Of a stretch of 64,000 nucleotides of DNA, positions 21,457-30,390 are shown one piece after another. A program made the position numbers and the translations under genes. The notes beneath the pieces were generated by a model. It was not told where the DNA came from. It made no database searches and saw only the letters and a program-made list of their open reading frames with translations. The stretch comes from Pictodentalium vernedei (taxonomy: Eukaryota; Mollusca; Scaphopoda; Dentaliida; Dentaliidae): positions 385,436,718 to 385,500,717 of the forward strand of contig CM062290.1 of assembly GCA_031216915.1 (NCBI GenBank), given 5' to 3'. Every line of letters starts with the position of its first letter. Positions within the stretch are counted from its first letter, which is position 1.

Positions 21457-21553
21457 TTCCCCTTGCCCTGGGTCAAATAGCCCAGAGCGAAGAGGGCAGC
21501 CGGACGGAGTCACTGCCGGAACAGAAAGCCTGCATAACTATAGTTGCAACTGT

Positions 21554-24442
21554 TTAGTGGACGACATTCTGAGCAACAGATAACGGACCTAAACAATGCA
21601 GGTCTCCAGAAATGGACTCAATATTTCTGAGATAAAAATTAGTAAATGTGGATGGCTGAGACCAATAAGCAGCCTTCATTAAATCTGTAATAGCAACACT
21701 ATTAGCATAAGCCCAGGAAGTAGAAAGAGCTCTTACTTCATGAGCAGAAATCTTAAGCACAGACTGCTGAGAAGAAGATAAATCTTCATACGCAGTACGG
21801 ATAGTTAACTGAATCCATCTAGCAATAGAATGGACTGAAATGTCCTTTCTATTAGGCATCAAAGACAGAAAGAAACGTTTCCGTCCCTTTCTGATGAACT
21901 GAGATCTCTGTTTATAGATACGTAGTGCTCTAACAGGACAGAGTAAAGGCCTACGCCCGTCTGAAGACGGAAGAGCCTTAATAACAATAGGTTCCGGATA
22001 TTTATTAGGAGCCTGATTCTTAGCTAAAAAACCGACGTTAGTAGTGAAGGTGATAGTGTTCCCAACACTACGATAATGAGAATCATCCACCGATAGTGCA
22101 TGAAGCTCACTGACTCTTCTGGCAGAAGAGAAAGCTAAGAGAAAAGCTGTCTTATAAGATAAGAATTTGAAATCTACTGTCCCAAGAGGTTCAAATGGCT
22201 TTTCCTTCAATTTAAGGAGAACCCAAGCTAAATTCCACTTAGGAATTAATCTAAGAGTTCTGGGTCTATTTATCGAAAAGTTTCTAACCAATTTCGATAA
22301 AGAGACATTAGATCCAATTTGTAAACTATCATGATGTGCATAGGTATCAGATAACATAGATCTATAACCCTTTATAGTAACCGGTTGCAGTTTGATTTCG
22401 TCAAACAAGTATACTAGAAAGTTAGCAATGTCTGGTATAGAGGGATCAAATATATCAACAGAATGATCCCTACACCAACGACGGAAAACCTTCCACTTAG
22501 CCGCATAGTTTAGCGAAGAGGAGGTCCTCCTACAGTTAGAAATCGCGTCCACTGCTCGTCCTGTAAAGTGCTTGCCATGCAAGAAGGACCGCACAACGGA
22601 AAAACGTGAAGGTTGAGACCTTGCGGGTTGTGATGCAGTTGGCGCGATTTCCCCTGCCAAAGAAGATCCTCTCGTGGAGGGAGCTTCCGCGGTAGGTCCC
22701 ACAACAGACACCTGAGTAGATTTATCCACGGTCTCTGTGGCGACAGAGATGCTACCAACAGAATCTTGCATTGAGATTGTTTTATCTTTAGCAATACTTG
22801 TTGAATTAACGGCGCTGGAGGATACGCATATCCTATCATTCCGTCCCAAGGGATCGATAGAGCGTCTACAGCAAATGCTCTTGGATCCGGACACGGGGAC
22901 ACATACGTCTGCAACTGATTGTTGAGATGTGTCGCAAATAAGTCTATCATTGGCCGTTCCCATTGGTAGCAAATCTGATTGAATACTTGTTTGTTGAGAG
23001 TCCACTCCGACGGCAACAAGCGACCCTTTCGAGAAAGGGAGTCTGCTAGCACATTCAGACGACCCGGTATGTGACGGACCGAAAGAAGAACGTGATGTTC
23101 CAACGCAAACAGAAGGATTCTTTCCGTTAGATTGAACAACGGAACTGAATGAGTGCCTCCCTGATTCCGTATATACGCCACTACTGTCGTATTGTCGGAT
23201 AGGATTTGGACATGAGCATCGTGAATAATGTCCATCCAGTGACGTAACGCAAGCCAAATTGACATCATTTCCTTGATGTTTATGTGCTTGCACAGGAATT
23301 GCGGATCCCAAAGACCCTGGCATCTCGAATCCGTTGGGATTAATGATGCACCCCAACCTGTTTGACTGGCATCCGTCATAATGGTAAAACTCGGATCCGG
23401 CAACTGCAGCGGAACTCCTTGAGTTAACCACTGAATGTTTGCCCAAGTCTGAATCTCTTGTTTCACTTGATCTGACAAGAGAACGTCTACATCGAGCGAA
23501 TGAATTTTCACACTCCAATTCTGAGTCAAGAAAATTTGAAGAGGCCGTGTGCGTAGCCGTCCCATCGGAATGAGATCCGCAGCGGCTCCGCACAGACCTA
23601 TCAGTCTCATAAATTCTCTCGCTGTGACTTTGTCTGTATTTAGACAATAGCGAGCGTAACAACTGACTAATTTCGCTCTGGTTAACGGCAGACGAACGAG
23701 ATTGTTGTGCGTCTCGAAGCTCATTCCCAGATGAGTGAATGACTTGGACGGCACCAGATCCGACTTCTCCTCGTTTACTATGAAACCGAGACGTCGGAGC
23801 AATAGAAGAAGATTCTGAACATCGTTCTGAAGCGTTAACTCGTTGCCGTACCTCTGAAGAATGTCGTCCAGGTAGGCCGACGTTACCGCAGACGAATGAG
23901 CTCGGAAGTAAATCATTACCGAGTTCATTACTCGAGTGAAAGCCCAGGGTGCTAGATTCAATCCGAAGCACATGGCCCGGAACTGATACACCACTCCTAG
24001 GACTGCGAAGCGTAGATACTTTCGGAATGTCGGATGTACCATGACGTGAAAGTACGCATCTTTGAGATCTATGCTCGTTGCATAATCGTTCACCCGAATA
24101 CTCGCTCTGACCGATCGAATCGTCTCCATATAAAACTTCGGAGCGATGATCAGCTTGTTTATCCAGCTCAAATCTATGACTGGACGGAACGAGCCGTCTG
24201 GTTTCGGAACCAGAAACAGATGGCTGTAGAATCCCAGCGATTCCTGGTTTTCTACGACCTCTACCGCGTTCTTCATTAAAAGAGACTGCACCTCTGATAG
24301 CAGAGCGTCTCTTTTCTGAGGGTTTGACGGAAGATGAGTCCACTTTGGACTTCGAGTTAATGGAGGCTTTCGTTTGAAGGATATCTTTAGACCTTCCGAA
24401 GTCACTCCTCTCACCCAAGGGTCGTCCGTAATCGACGCCCAC
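21554..24442 (-). CDS. Tyrosine recombinase (DIRS ORF3), copy A2
   Basis: Open frame of 962 codons. Catalytic positions are visible: Arg776 in ARRVSELHALS, His901 and Arg904 in HEVR, Trp927, and nucleophile Tyr937 in FTNFYLRNI. The N-terminal SAM-like part begins near residue 620. The enzyme would insert the circular double-stranded cDNA by strand exchange, which explains why no target duplication is seen. Residues 1-640 overlap the RT frame in another phase and are Ser/Arg-rich with no domain I recognise. Either the true start is internal or the frame is fused by frameshifting. It ends about 990 bp from the 3' terminus. Confidence 0.9.
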   Translation of the reverse strand: MGVDYGRPLGERSDFGRSKDILQTKASINSKSKVDSSSVKPSEKRRSAIRGAVSFNEERGRGRRKPGIAGILQPSVSGSETRRLVPSSHRFELDKQADHRSEVLYGDDSIGQSEYSGERLCNEHRSQRCVLSRHGTSDIPKVSTLRSPRSGVSVPGHVLRIESSTLGFHSSNELGNDLLPSSFVCGNVGLPGRHSSEVRQRVNASERCSESSSIAPTSRFHSKRGEVGSGAVQVIHSSGNELRDAQQSRSSAVNQSEISQLLRSLLSKYRQSHSERIYETDRSVRSRCGSHSDGTATHTASSNFLDSELECENSFARCRRSLVRSSETRDSDLGKHSVVNSRSSAAVAGSEFYHYDGCQSNRLGCIINPNGFEMPGSLGSAIPVQAHKHQGNDVNLACVTSLDGHYSRCSCPNPIRQYDSSGVYTESGRHSFSSVVQSNGKNPSVCVGTSRSSFGPSHTGSSECASRLPFSKGSLVAVGVDSQQTSIQSDLLPMGTANDRLICDTSQQSVADVCVPVSGSKSICCRRSIDPLGRNDRICVSSSAVNSTSIAKDKTISMQDSVGSISVATETVDKSTQVSVVGPTAEAPSTRGSSLAGEIAPTASQPARSQPSRFSVVRSFLHGKHFTGRAVDAISNCRRTSSSLNYAAKWKVFRRWCRDHSVDIFDPSIPDIANFLVYLFDEIKLQPVTIKGYRSMLSDTYAHHDSLQIGSNVSLSKLVRNFSINRPRTLRLIPKWNLAWVLLKLKEKPFEPLGTVDFKFLSYKTAFLLAFSSARRVSELHALSVDDSHYRSVGNTITFTTNVGFLAKNQAPNKYPEPIVIKALPSSDGRRPLLCPVRALRIYKQRSQFIRKGRKRFFLSLMPNRKDISVHSIARWIQLTIRTAYEDLSSSQQSVLKISAHEVRALSTSWAYANSVAITDLMKAAYWSQPSTFTNFYLRNIESISGDLHCLGPLSVAQNVVH

Positions 24443-24825
24443 TCTTGAGAAAAACTCGACAACCTTCCGCCAACCGGAACGCGATAGAGGTTTGAGCCAT
24501 CACCTCCTGGATCTGCGAGGCCTGCGGTAGGAGAAACCACGTCTTCCACGACCCGCACCTCGCCTCGTCGACCTCGGGGCGTCCGACCGATTGTCCCGGC
24601 CTGAAGGACGTCCCGAACGAGAGTCGCTATCCTGACGGTCTCTCGAATAAGAGCTAGAGGACGCACCGGAACCTCTATAGGAACCTCTCTTGGGCGGATA
24701 AGACCCAGAAGTGCCCGCCTTATTCGTGTCTGCTGAATCCGACCTTTTAGGAGCGGATCTAAACAACAGAGAATCACTAGCTTTCTTTTTAATATTATCA
24801 TAAATAGCGGAAAGCTTGCCGTCAA
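22510..24825 (-). CDS. Reverse transcriptase / RNase H polyprotein (DIRS ORF2), copy A2
   Basis: Open frame of 771 codons. The RT region has VPKPDGSFRPVIDLSWINK, DLKDAYF (253-259), FGLNLAP (287-293) and the catalytic YLDD (318-321). RNase H follows with acidic residues D485 (TDASQTGWG), E519 (IKEMM), D544 (SDNTTV) and D595 (LADSLSRK). After it comes the DIRS-typical tail beginning DLFATHLNN at about 628. The first ~110 codons overlap ORF1 in another phase and look non-conserved in character, so the protein may be made by frameshift or reinitiation. It copies the element RNA into cDNA. Confidence 0.92.
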   Translation of the reverse strand: MTASFPLFMIILKRKLVILCCLDPLLKGRIQQTRIRRALLGLIRPREVPIEVPVRPLALIRETVRIATLVRDVLQAGTIGRTPRGRRGEVRVVEDVVSPTAGLADPGGDGSNLYRVPVGGRLSSFSQEWASITDDPWVRGVTSEGLKISFKRKPPLTRSPKWTHLPSNPQKRDALLSEVQSLLMKNAVEVVENQESLGFYSHLFLVPKPDGSFRPVIDLSWINKLIIAPKFYMETIRSVRASIRVNDYATSIDLKDAYFHVMVHPTFRKYLRFAVLGVVYQFRAMCFGLNLAPWAFTRVMNSVMIYFRAHSSAVTSAYLDDILQRYGNELTLQNDVQNLLLLLRRLGFIVNEEKSDLVPSKSFTHLGMSFETHNNLVRLPLTRAKLVSCYARYCLNTDKVTAREFMRLIGLCGAAADLIPMGRLRTRPLQIFLTQNWSVKIHSLDVDVLLSDQVKQEIQTWANIQWLTQGVPLQLPDPSFTIMTDASQTGWGASLIPTDSRCQGLWDPQFLCKHINIKEMMSIWLALRHWMDIIHDAHVQILSDNTTVVAYIRNQGGTHSVPLFNLTERILLFALEHHVLLSVRHIPGRLNVLADSLSRKGRLLPSEWTLNKQVFNQICYQWERPMIDLFATHLNNQLQTYVSPCPDPRAFAVDALSIPWDGMIGYAYPPAPLIQQVLLKIKQSQCKILLVASLSPQRPWINLLRCLLWDLPRKLPPREDLLWQGKSRQLHHNPQGLNLHVFPLCGPSCMASTLQDEQWTRFLTVGGPPLR

Positions 24826-26602
24826 AGAGAAGATCTCCTGAGACCGAAGCGACTCTAAGAGAGTTCTTCACCTTAGAATCCACTAGTGTGGATGTAGACA
24901 GGGCTGCGTCACGTCTAACCAACTCCAGATTAGCCACTGAAAGGGCGGAGTTACACGTGGAATAAGCTACTGCCCTTGAAAGAAGTCTTAAGGAGGATTG
25001 TATATCCTGAAACTCTTCCCCTTGAAGACGCAGTGATAACGCCTTCGTAAGGTGATCTGCGTAAGATAAGGCATCTAAATTGGCTCTGTTAGACGCAATA
25101 GCTGTTTCCAACACTGCGGTTGGAATAGAAGCTGACGACGGTAATGATAGCTCTAAGTCTTCCGCCTCGTCGTCCATACGCAGAGGAACTCTCGGTATAC
25201 CCTGACCTGCCGTGTCGAATTTATTCCTTGCATTAATGAAAGGCAGGTTGAGAGTATTTGCGGACAAGAAGCCTGCTTTCCCTGTCCTGGAAGCAAGTTT
25301 AAAAATAGCGTCGTTCAATAATTCAAATGTTCTTGCAACATTATTGGACTGCGACGGAAACTCGGGAGCGATGTCCCTGAACCGCTCGAAAAAATCAGAG
25401 TCCAATGACGCTATAATTCTCCTGTCCGGAAGCGCAGCAGTCTGGCCCGACGGAACAACTTGAGGAAGAAAGTGCCGGATGAAGTCTACGGCAGCTTTGT
25501 GTTGTTCCGAAAGGGATAGCTCCAATTCATCCGTATCCCTTTCACCATCCGGTCGGACCTCCCGATGTTCCCGGTCGTCCGCCCCCGATGCTTCGGCGGA
25601 GCGTACCGACCCAGCGCCGTCGGATAATTCTCGATCCGACACCGTCTCTGTCGGCTGCTGGGATGCTGCGATAAGCTGTGCTATCTGCACTAGAATGTCC
25701 GACGTCGAGACCTGCGGAGGAGCGGTCTTTCGCTGCTTTGCCGAGGGCAGCTCCGCATCGGATGGCTCCCGCATACTTTTCCTATGCGAACGTCCGGAGT
25801 CCATCGGTCTCGAGTCCCTGGCTGCCGGATGGTGTGACCTGGTCGCCGAATAATCCTTCCTCGGCGAAGCTGGCAAGATATCGGAGGTCACGCAGCCAAG
25901 GTGCGGTCGTGTGCGCCGGCGAGAAGAGGAAGCCTTAACAGTCTCTGCGGACTGCTTATACAACGGAGCGTCCCGAGCGACGGACGTATGCTCCGCTAAA
26001 GACACATTTTGTACCACAACATCTGGTCCCAGATGTTGTTGTACGAGAGAGGGGCCTCTCTCGCTCGCGGCCCGGCTGGACCTGGACGAGCTAGGAACCG
26101 GACTAAAAGGCTTCCTCCGTTCTCGTTCACTATCCGCCGTCACTGGGTGTGCATCTATTATTTTTATAGTGCTCGCATCACCCAAAATTTCCTCTTGGAC
26201 CGCATCGGACGAACCCGGCTGCCGAACCATTCGGTGAATGGACGCTACACCGGGCGAGCTAGCGGACGACATTTGTCTAATCTCCATGAGCACTTTTGCC
26301 GCTAGCTCTGTATTTAATTGTGACGACGGACGCACACTTGAAGAAGATAACATGGAAACATCACCCTGTTCTGGTTCCTCTGAAATAGAAACTGAGAGAG
26401 TAGAGTGACCATGTGGAGAAAGAGCCGGCATCGCTCTTTCTCCAGAAACAACATATCGTGACACACGTTTCCAATGTTTCTCATCCCAATGTTCACATAC
26501 AGGACAGGGATTAATGCGAGAACACTGACTACAATTTATGCAATAATCATGAAAGTCAGAGGAAGATTTCTTCCTATTACAATTTGAACAAGTTCCTTTC
26601 AT
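24500..26602 (-). CDS. ORF1 (Gag-like), copy A2
   Basis: 700 codons from the ATG at 26602-26600. The frame is open for 17 more codons upstream but only to a TTG, so the MKG start is preferred. The N-terminus has a Cys/His cluster (C5, C8, H18, C21, C24, C27, C33, C36, H38, H43), likely metal-binding. A Ser/Arg-rich linker follows, then a mixed central region (LELSLSEQHKAAVDFIRHFLPQ; LLNDAIFKLASRTGKAGFL). The C-terminus is strongly basic (GAGRGRRGFSYRRPRRSRR). This layout suits an RNA-binding structural protein. Assignment as Gag-like rests on position and composition, not on a recognised fold. Confidence 0.85.
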   Translation of the reverse strand: MKGTCSNCNRKKSSSDFHDYCINCSQCSRINPCPVCEHWDEKHWKRVSRYVVSGERAMPALSPHGHSTLSVSISEEPEQGDVSMLSSSSVRPSSQLNTELAAKVLMEIRQMSSASSPGVASIHRMVRQPGSSDAVQEEILGDASTIKIIDAHPVTADSERERRKPFSPVPSSSRSSRAASERGPSLVQQHLGPDVVVQNVSLAEHTSVARDAPLYKQSAETVKASSSRRRTRPHLGCVTSDILPASPRKDYSATRSHHPAARDSRPMDSGRSHRKSMREPSDAELPSAKQRKTAPPQVSTSDILVQIAQLIAASQQPTETVSDRELSDGAGSVRSAEASGADDREHREVRPDGERDTDELELSLSEQHKAAVDFIRHFLPQVVPSGQTAALPDRRIIASLDSDFFERFRDIAPEFPSQSNNVARTFELLNDAIFKLASRTGKAGFLSANTLNLPFINARNKFDTAGQGIPRVPLRMDDEAEDLELSLPSSASIPTAVLETAIASNRANLDALSYADHLTKALSLRLQGEEFQDIQSSLRLLSRAVAYSTCNSALSVANLELVRRDAALSTSTLVDSKVKNSLRVASVSGDLLFDGKLSAIYDNIKKKASDSLLFRSAPKRSDSADTNKAGTSGSYPPKRGSYRGSGASSSSYSRDRQDSDSRSGRPSGRDNRSDAPRSTRRGAGRGRRGFSYRRPRRSRR

Positions 26603-27489
26603 TGTGAAGGAACAACAATAAGTCCTAGTTACTCGCAAAAACCCCTGACACAAAGATACATAATAACATGATCCATTAATAAATGAAAAAACAATTGCAA
26701 AACAAAATAATTTTGAAAAAATATTTTTTCAGAGAAGCCCAAGTTGCTGAAAAGTAACGTTGAGCCCCGATGGATCCGATGGCAAAGTGTGGTCAAAAAT
26801 TTTAAAATTATATAAAATAATTAATGAGACACTTTCGGATAATATAAATGTATCTTATAATGAGATAAACTACCTCAAAGGCAAACAGCCCCCCTCAAAA
26901 AAGGCTGTTGCCAATGAAAACAAACAGTGTAAACACAGAAGAAAACATGACTCCAGGCACTGAAAAAACTGGCCCGGAATCAGTCCTCAATTACACTCTA
27001 TCTGATGCAAAACAGAGACTCCCAGGGGAGAATCTGCAGAACATCAGATGGAAGATGCAGAACACAAACGTTATACACCCATGGGTGAAAACGTAACTAT
27101 GGGGAAAATAACAGAAAACATTCTGTAACCAAGCAACTCTCCCAGGGAAATTTTAGAAATGAAACTTCTCAAAAATATGCCAAAAGCATGGGAGAATTGC
27201 AAGGGGGGACTTTAGAAGGTTAGGGGAGAGGAAACACTGAATAAGCAGTGCAACAATTAGCAAGAATGACAACAAGAGGCGTTTGCCTCGAAAATAGGCA
27301 ACTTAACATAATTTTAACAAAAAATTTTAAGTACAGCCCTGATTATTTTTTGCCACTTCTTTTTTCCTCTCCTCCTTCTATCCTCCTTAGAATCACATTT
27401 TCTCCAAGAATTACGTGTCTGGCATCCTTTAAACTGAGATTTACAAGCACAAAGATCAGTGAGATGTTGACTGATGAAGGGCCAAACAG
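26603..27489 (-). other. 5' leader of A2
   Basis: About 890 bp between the 5' inverted repeat and the ORF1 start. It has no long coding frame and includes a polypyrimidine stretch (CTCTCCTCCTTCTATCCTCC, about 27367). It is nearly identical in A0, A1 and A2, and a diverged version exists in the B copies. Confidence 0.6.
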
Positions 27490-27691
27490 AGAATGATATT
27501 TGGCGCCAATTTCGGGACGACTGCGTCACTGCGCATGCGCAGTAGAGTCGTACTATGGAGGTCCTTTAGGACATGATTTCTTTTTGTTTTGGATGCAAAT
27601 TTTGGGGATTGGGGGGCAAAATTTGTGTTTGGCCCTGGTTTTTGTGGAGTTAGCACCAGCTAAGTCTGGGTCATTGGTACAGTATAAAAAT
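27490..27691 (-). repeat. 5' inverted terminal repeat of A2
   Basis: Reverse complement of 20590-20791. It shares copy-specific variants with the 3' repeat of the same element (TGATATTTGGC; TTTTTGTTTTGG). It terminates TATAAAAAT; the next bases, ATTCAGAG, are A1 sequence. Confidence 0.93.
27499..27543. promoter_or_regulatory. Candidate promoter motifs in the 5' repeat (E2F-like and NRF-1-like palindromes)
   Basis: TTTGGCGCCAA at 27499-27509 resembles a palindromic E2F site. ACTGCGCATGCGCAGT at 27528-27543 contains GCGCATGCGC, the NRF-1 consensus. Both recur in every A repeat; the GCGCATGCGC core is also kept in all B repeats but decayed in C. In other DIRS elements the terminal repeat drives transcription. 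Binding here is inferred from motif match only. Confidence 0.45.
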
Positions 27692-28901
27692 ATTCAGAGT
27701 CCAATGACGCTATAATTCTCCTGTCCGGAAGCGCAGCAGTCTGGCCCGACGGAACAACTTGAGGAAGAAAGTGCCGGATGAAGTCCACGGCAGCTTTATG
27801 TTGTTCCGAAAGGGATAGCTCCAATTCATCCGTATCCCTTTCACCATCCGGTCGGACCTCCCGATGTTCCCGGTCGTCCGCCCCCGATGCTTCGGCGGAG
27901 CGTACCGACCCAGCGCCATCGGATAATTCTCGATCCGACACCGTTTCTGTCGGCTGCTGGGATGCTGCGATAAGCTGTGCTATCTGCACTAGAATGTCCG
28001 ACGTCGAGACCTGCGGAGGAGCGGTCTTTCGCTGCTTCGCCGAGGGCAGCTCCGCATCAGATGGCTCCCGCATACTTTTCCTATGCGAACGTCCGGAGTC
28101 CATCGGTCTCGAATCCCTGGCTGCCGGATGGTGTGACCTGGTCGCCGAAGAATCCTTCATCGGCGAAGCTGGCAAAATATCGGAGGTCACGCAGCCAAGG
28201 TGCGGTCGTGTGCGCCGACGAGAAGAGGAAGCCTTAACAGTCTCTGCGGACTGCTTATACAACGGAGCGTCCCGAGCGACGGACGTATGCTCCGCTAAAG
28301 ACACATTTTGTACCACAACATCTGGTCCCAGATGTTGTTGTACGAGAGAGGGGCCTCTCTCGCTCGCGGCCCGGCTGGACCTGGACGAGCTAGGAACCGG
28401 ACTAAAAGGCTTCCTCCGTTCTCGTTCCCTCTCCGCCGTCACTGGGTGTGCATCTATTATTTTTATAGTGCTCGCATCACCCAAAATTTCCTCTTGGACC
28501 GCATCGGACGAACCCGGCTGCCGAACCATTCGGTGAATGGACGCTACACCGGGCGAGCTAGCGGACGACATTTGTCTAATCTCCATGAGCACTTTTGCCG
28601 CTAGCTCTGTATTTATTTGTGACGACGGACGCACACTTGAAGAAGATAACATGGAAACATCACCCTGTTCTGGTTCCTCTGAAATAGAAACTGAGAGAGT
28701 AGAGTGACCTTGTGGAGAAAGAGCCGGCATCGCTCTTTCTCCAGAAACAACATATCGTGACACACGTTTCCAATGTTTCTCATCCCAATGTTCACATATA
28801 GGACAGGGATTAATGCGGGAACACTGACTACAATTAATACAATGATCATGAAAGTCAGAGGAAGATTTCTTCCTACTACAATTTGAACAAAGTCCCTTCA
28901 T
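27692..28901 (-). pseudogene. ORF1 N-terminal half, copy A1 (interrupted by A2)
   Basis: Starts at ATG 28901-28899 with MKGLCSNC and the same Cys/His cluster as A2, then runs open to the A2 junction. There the frame continues a few codons into the A2 terminal repeat and stops at about 27660. The remainder of the protein is at 19671-20563. Confidence 0.9.
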
Positions 28902-29789
28902 TGTGAAAGAACAACAATAAGTCCTAGTTACTCGCAAAAACCCCTGACACAAAGATACATAATAACATGATCCATTAATAAAATGAAAAAACAATTGCAA
29001 AACAAAATAATTTTGAAAAAATATTTTTTCAGAGAAGCCCAAGTTGCTGAAAAGTAACGTTGAGCCCCGATGGATCCGATGGCAAAGTGTGGTCAAAAAT
29101 TTTAAAATTATATAAAATAATTAATGAGACACTTTCGGATAATATAAATGTATCTTATAATGAGATAAACTACCACAAAGGCAAACAGCCCCCCTCAAAA
29201 AAGGCTGTTGCCAATGAAAACAAACAGTGTAAACACACTAGAAAACATGACTCCAGGCACTGAAAAAACTGGCCCGGAATCAGTCATCAATTACACTCTA
29301 TCTGATGCAAAACAGAGACTCCCAGGGGAGAATCTGCAGAACATCAGATGGAAGATGCAGAACACAAACGTTATACACCCATGGGTGAAAACGTAACTAT
29401 GGGGAAAATAACAGAAAACATTCTGTAACCAAGCAACTCTCCCAGGGAATTTTTAGAAATGAAACTTCTCAAAAATATGCCAAAAGCATGGGAGAATTGC
29501 AAGGGGGGACTTTTGAAGGCTAGGGGAGAGGAAACACTGAATAAGCAGTGCAACAATTAGCAAGAATGACAACAAGAGGCCCATGCCTCGAAAATAGGCA
29601 ACTTAACATAATTTCAACAAAAAATTTTAAGTACAGCCCTGATTATTTTTTGCCACTTCTTTTTTCCTCTCCTCCTTCTATCCTCCTTAGAATCACATTT
29701 TCTCCAAGAATTACGTGTCTGGCATCCTTTAAACTGAGATTTACAAGCACAAAGATCAGTGAGATGTTGACTGATGAAGGGCCAAACAG

Positions 29790-29991
29790 AGAATGATATT
29801 TGGCGCCAATTTCGGGACGACTGCGTCACTGCGCATGCGCAGTAGAGTCGTACTATGGAGGTCCTTTAGGACATGATTTCTTTTTGTTTTGGATGCAAAT
29901 TTTGGGGATTGGGGGGCAAAATTTGTGTTTGGCCCTGGTTTTTGTGGAGTTAGCACCAGCTAAGTCTGGGTCATTGGTACAGTATAAAAAT
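29790..29991 (-). repeat. 5' inverted terminal repeat of A1
   Basis: Practically identical to 27490-27691, ending TATAAAAAT at 29991 and followed by ATAGAAATTTT of the host repeat. Its partner 3' repeat has been lost. Confidence 0.92.
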
Positions 29992-30390
29992 ATAGAAATT
30001 TTAGGCGTGGCCAAAATTTTTGCCCCTCCCATAATGAAAGCAAATAATGCCGATAAACTTCTCTTGAACAAACTTGATTCTACACCTCAAAAGGAAGCTG
30101 CATACCAAATATCAAGTCTCTGCTACTGCTGGTTCATGAGAAGAAGATTTTCAAAGATTTTGGTGCCCCTTGAGGGCGTGGCCCCACCCAGGAGGAGGGG
30201 CAACTTCATTTGAACAAATCTGAATTGACATTAGGTAATAAACATTTACCCAACATTTGAAAAATATTGGGCCAGTGGTTCCTTCGGAGAAGTTGGTTTT
30301 GTAAAGTTTACCGGATGATGACGGACGGACGACGGACGGAAAGCGATCAGTAAAGCTCACCTTGAGCTTTGCTCAGGTGAGCTAAAAATG
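29992..30390. repeat. Right part of the pearl-like element interrupted by A1, with terminal hairpin
   Basis: AACAAACTTGATTCTACACC and GCATACCAAATATCAAG match the monomers left of A1. These are followed by GACGGACGGACGACGGACGG and the stem AGCTCACCTTGAGC...GCTCAGGTGAGCT (about 30355-30384), then CTAAAAA. A terminal hairpin followed by CTAA is reminiscent of the 3' end of Helitron/Helentron elements. Confidence 0.65.

Larger units (their letters stand above)
20564..27691 (-). mobile_element. Complete DIRS-like tyrosine-recombinase retrotransposon, copy A2
   Basis: 7128 bp, minus-strand sense. It runs from the 3' terminus GTTAAAAAATTT at 20564 to the 5' terminus TATAAAAAT at 27691. Order in sense: 5' inverted repeat, leader, ORF1, RT/RNase H, tyrosine recombinase, C-rich tract, internal complementary region, 3' inverted repeat. 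All three frames are open. It is inserted inside ORF1 of A1 with no target duplication. I see no DDE integrase, protease or methyltransferase domain. It is the best candidate in the window for an active autonomous element. Confidence 0.95.
16396..29991 (-). mobile_element. DIRS-like lineage A, copy A1: 3'-truncated and split by nested copy A2
   Basis: A1 sequence occupies 16396-20563 and 27692-29991; A2 lies between. The 5' terminus at 29991 is intact (TATAAAAAT followed by AT). At the 3' side the element stops about 660 bp short of the family end, so it lacks the 3' inverted repeat and internal complementary region and directly abuts a pearl-like monomer. It is very close to A2 but has an inactivating stop in the RT frame and ORF1 broken by the insertion. 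Confidence 0.92.

Noticed and set aside
21554..22520. Phage or host-type site-specific recombinase gene
   Set aside because: It is embedded with RT/RNase H between inverted repeats and an ICR, so it belongs to the DIRS element.
22510..23000. Adenine methyltransferase domain as in some DIRS elements
   Set aside because: The region after RNase H (DLFATHLNN onward) shows no methyltransferase motif that I can recognise; it is left as a DIRS-typical tail.
22510..24825. LTR retrovirus or Gypsy/Copia-type pol
   Set aside because: No protease, DDE integrase or direct LTRs. The termini are inverted, insertion leaves no duplication, and a tyrosine recombinase is present.
26603..26653. Longer ORF1 start upstream of MKG
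   Set aside because: The extension begins at TTG rather than ATG, and the Cys/His cluster starts right after the MKG methionine.
27778..28536. Plus-strand open frame of 252 codons
   Set aside because: It is the antisense of the A1 ORF1 frame. Similar antisense frames appear in A0 and A2 at the same place because of ORF1's Ser/Arg codon composition.
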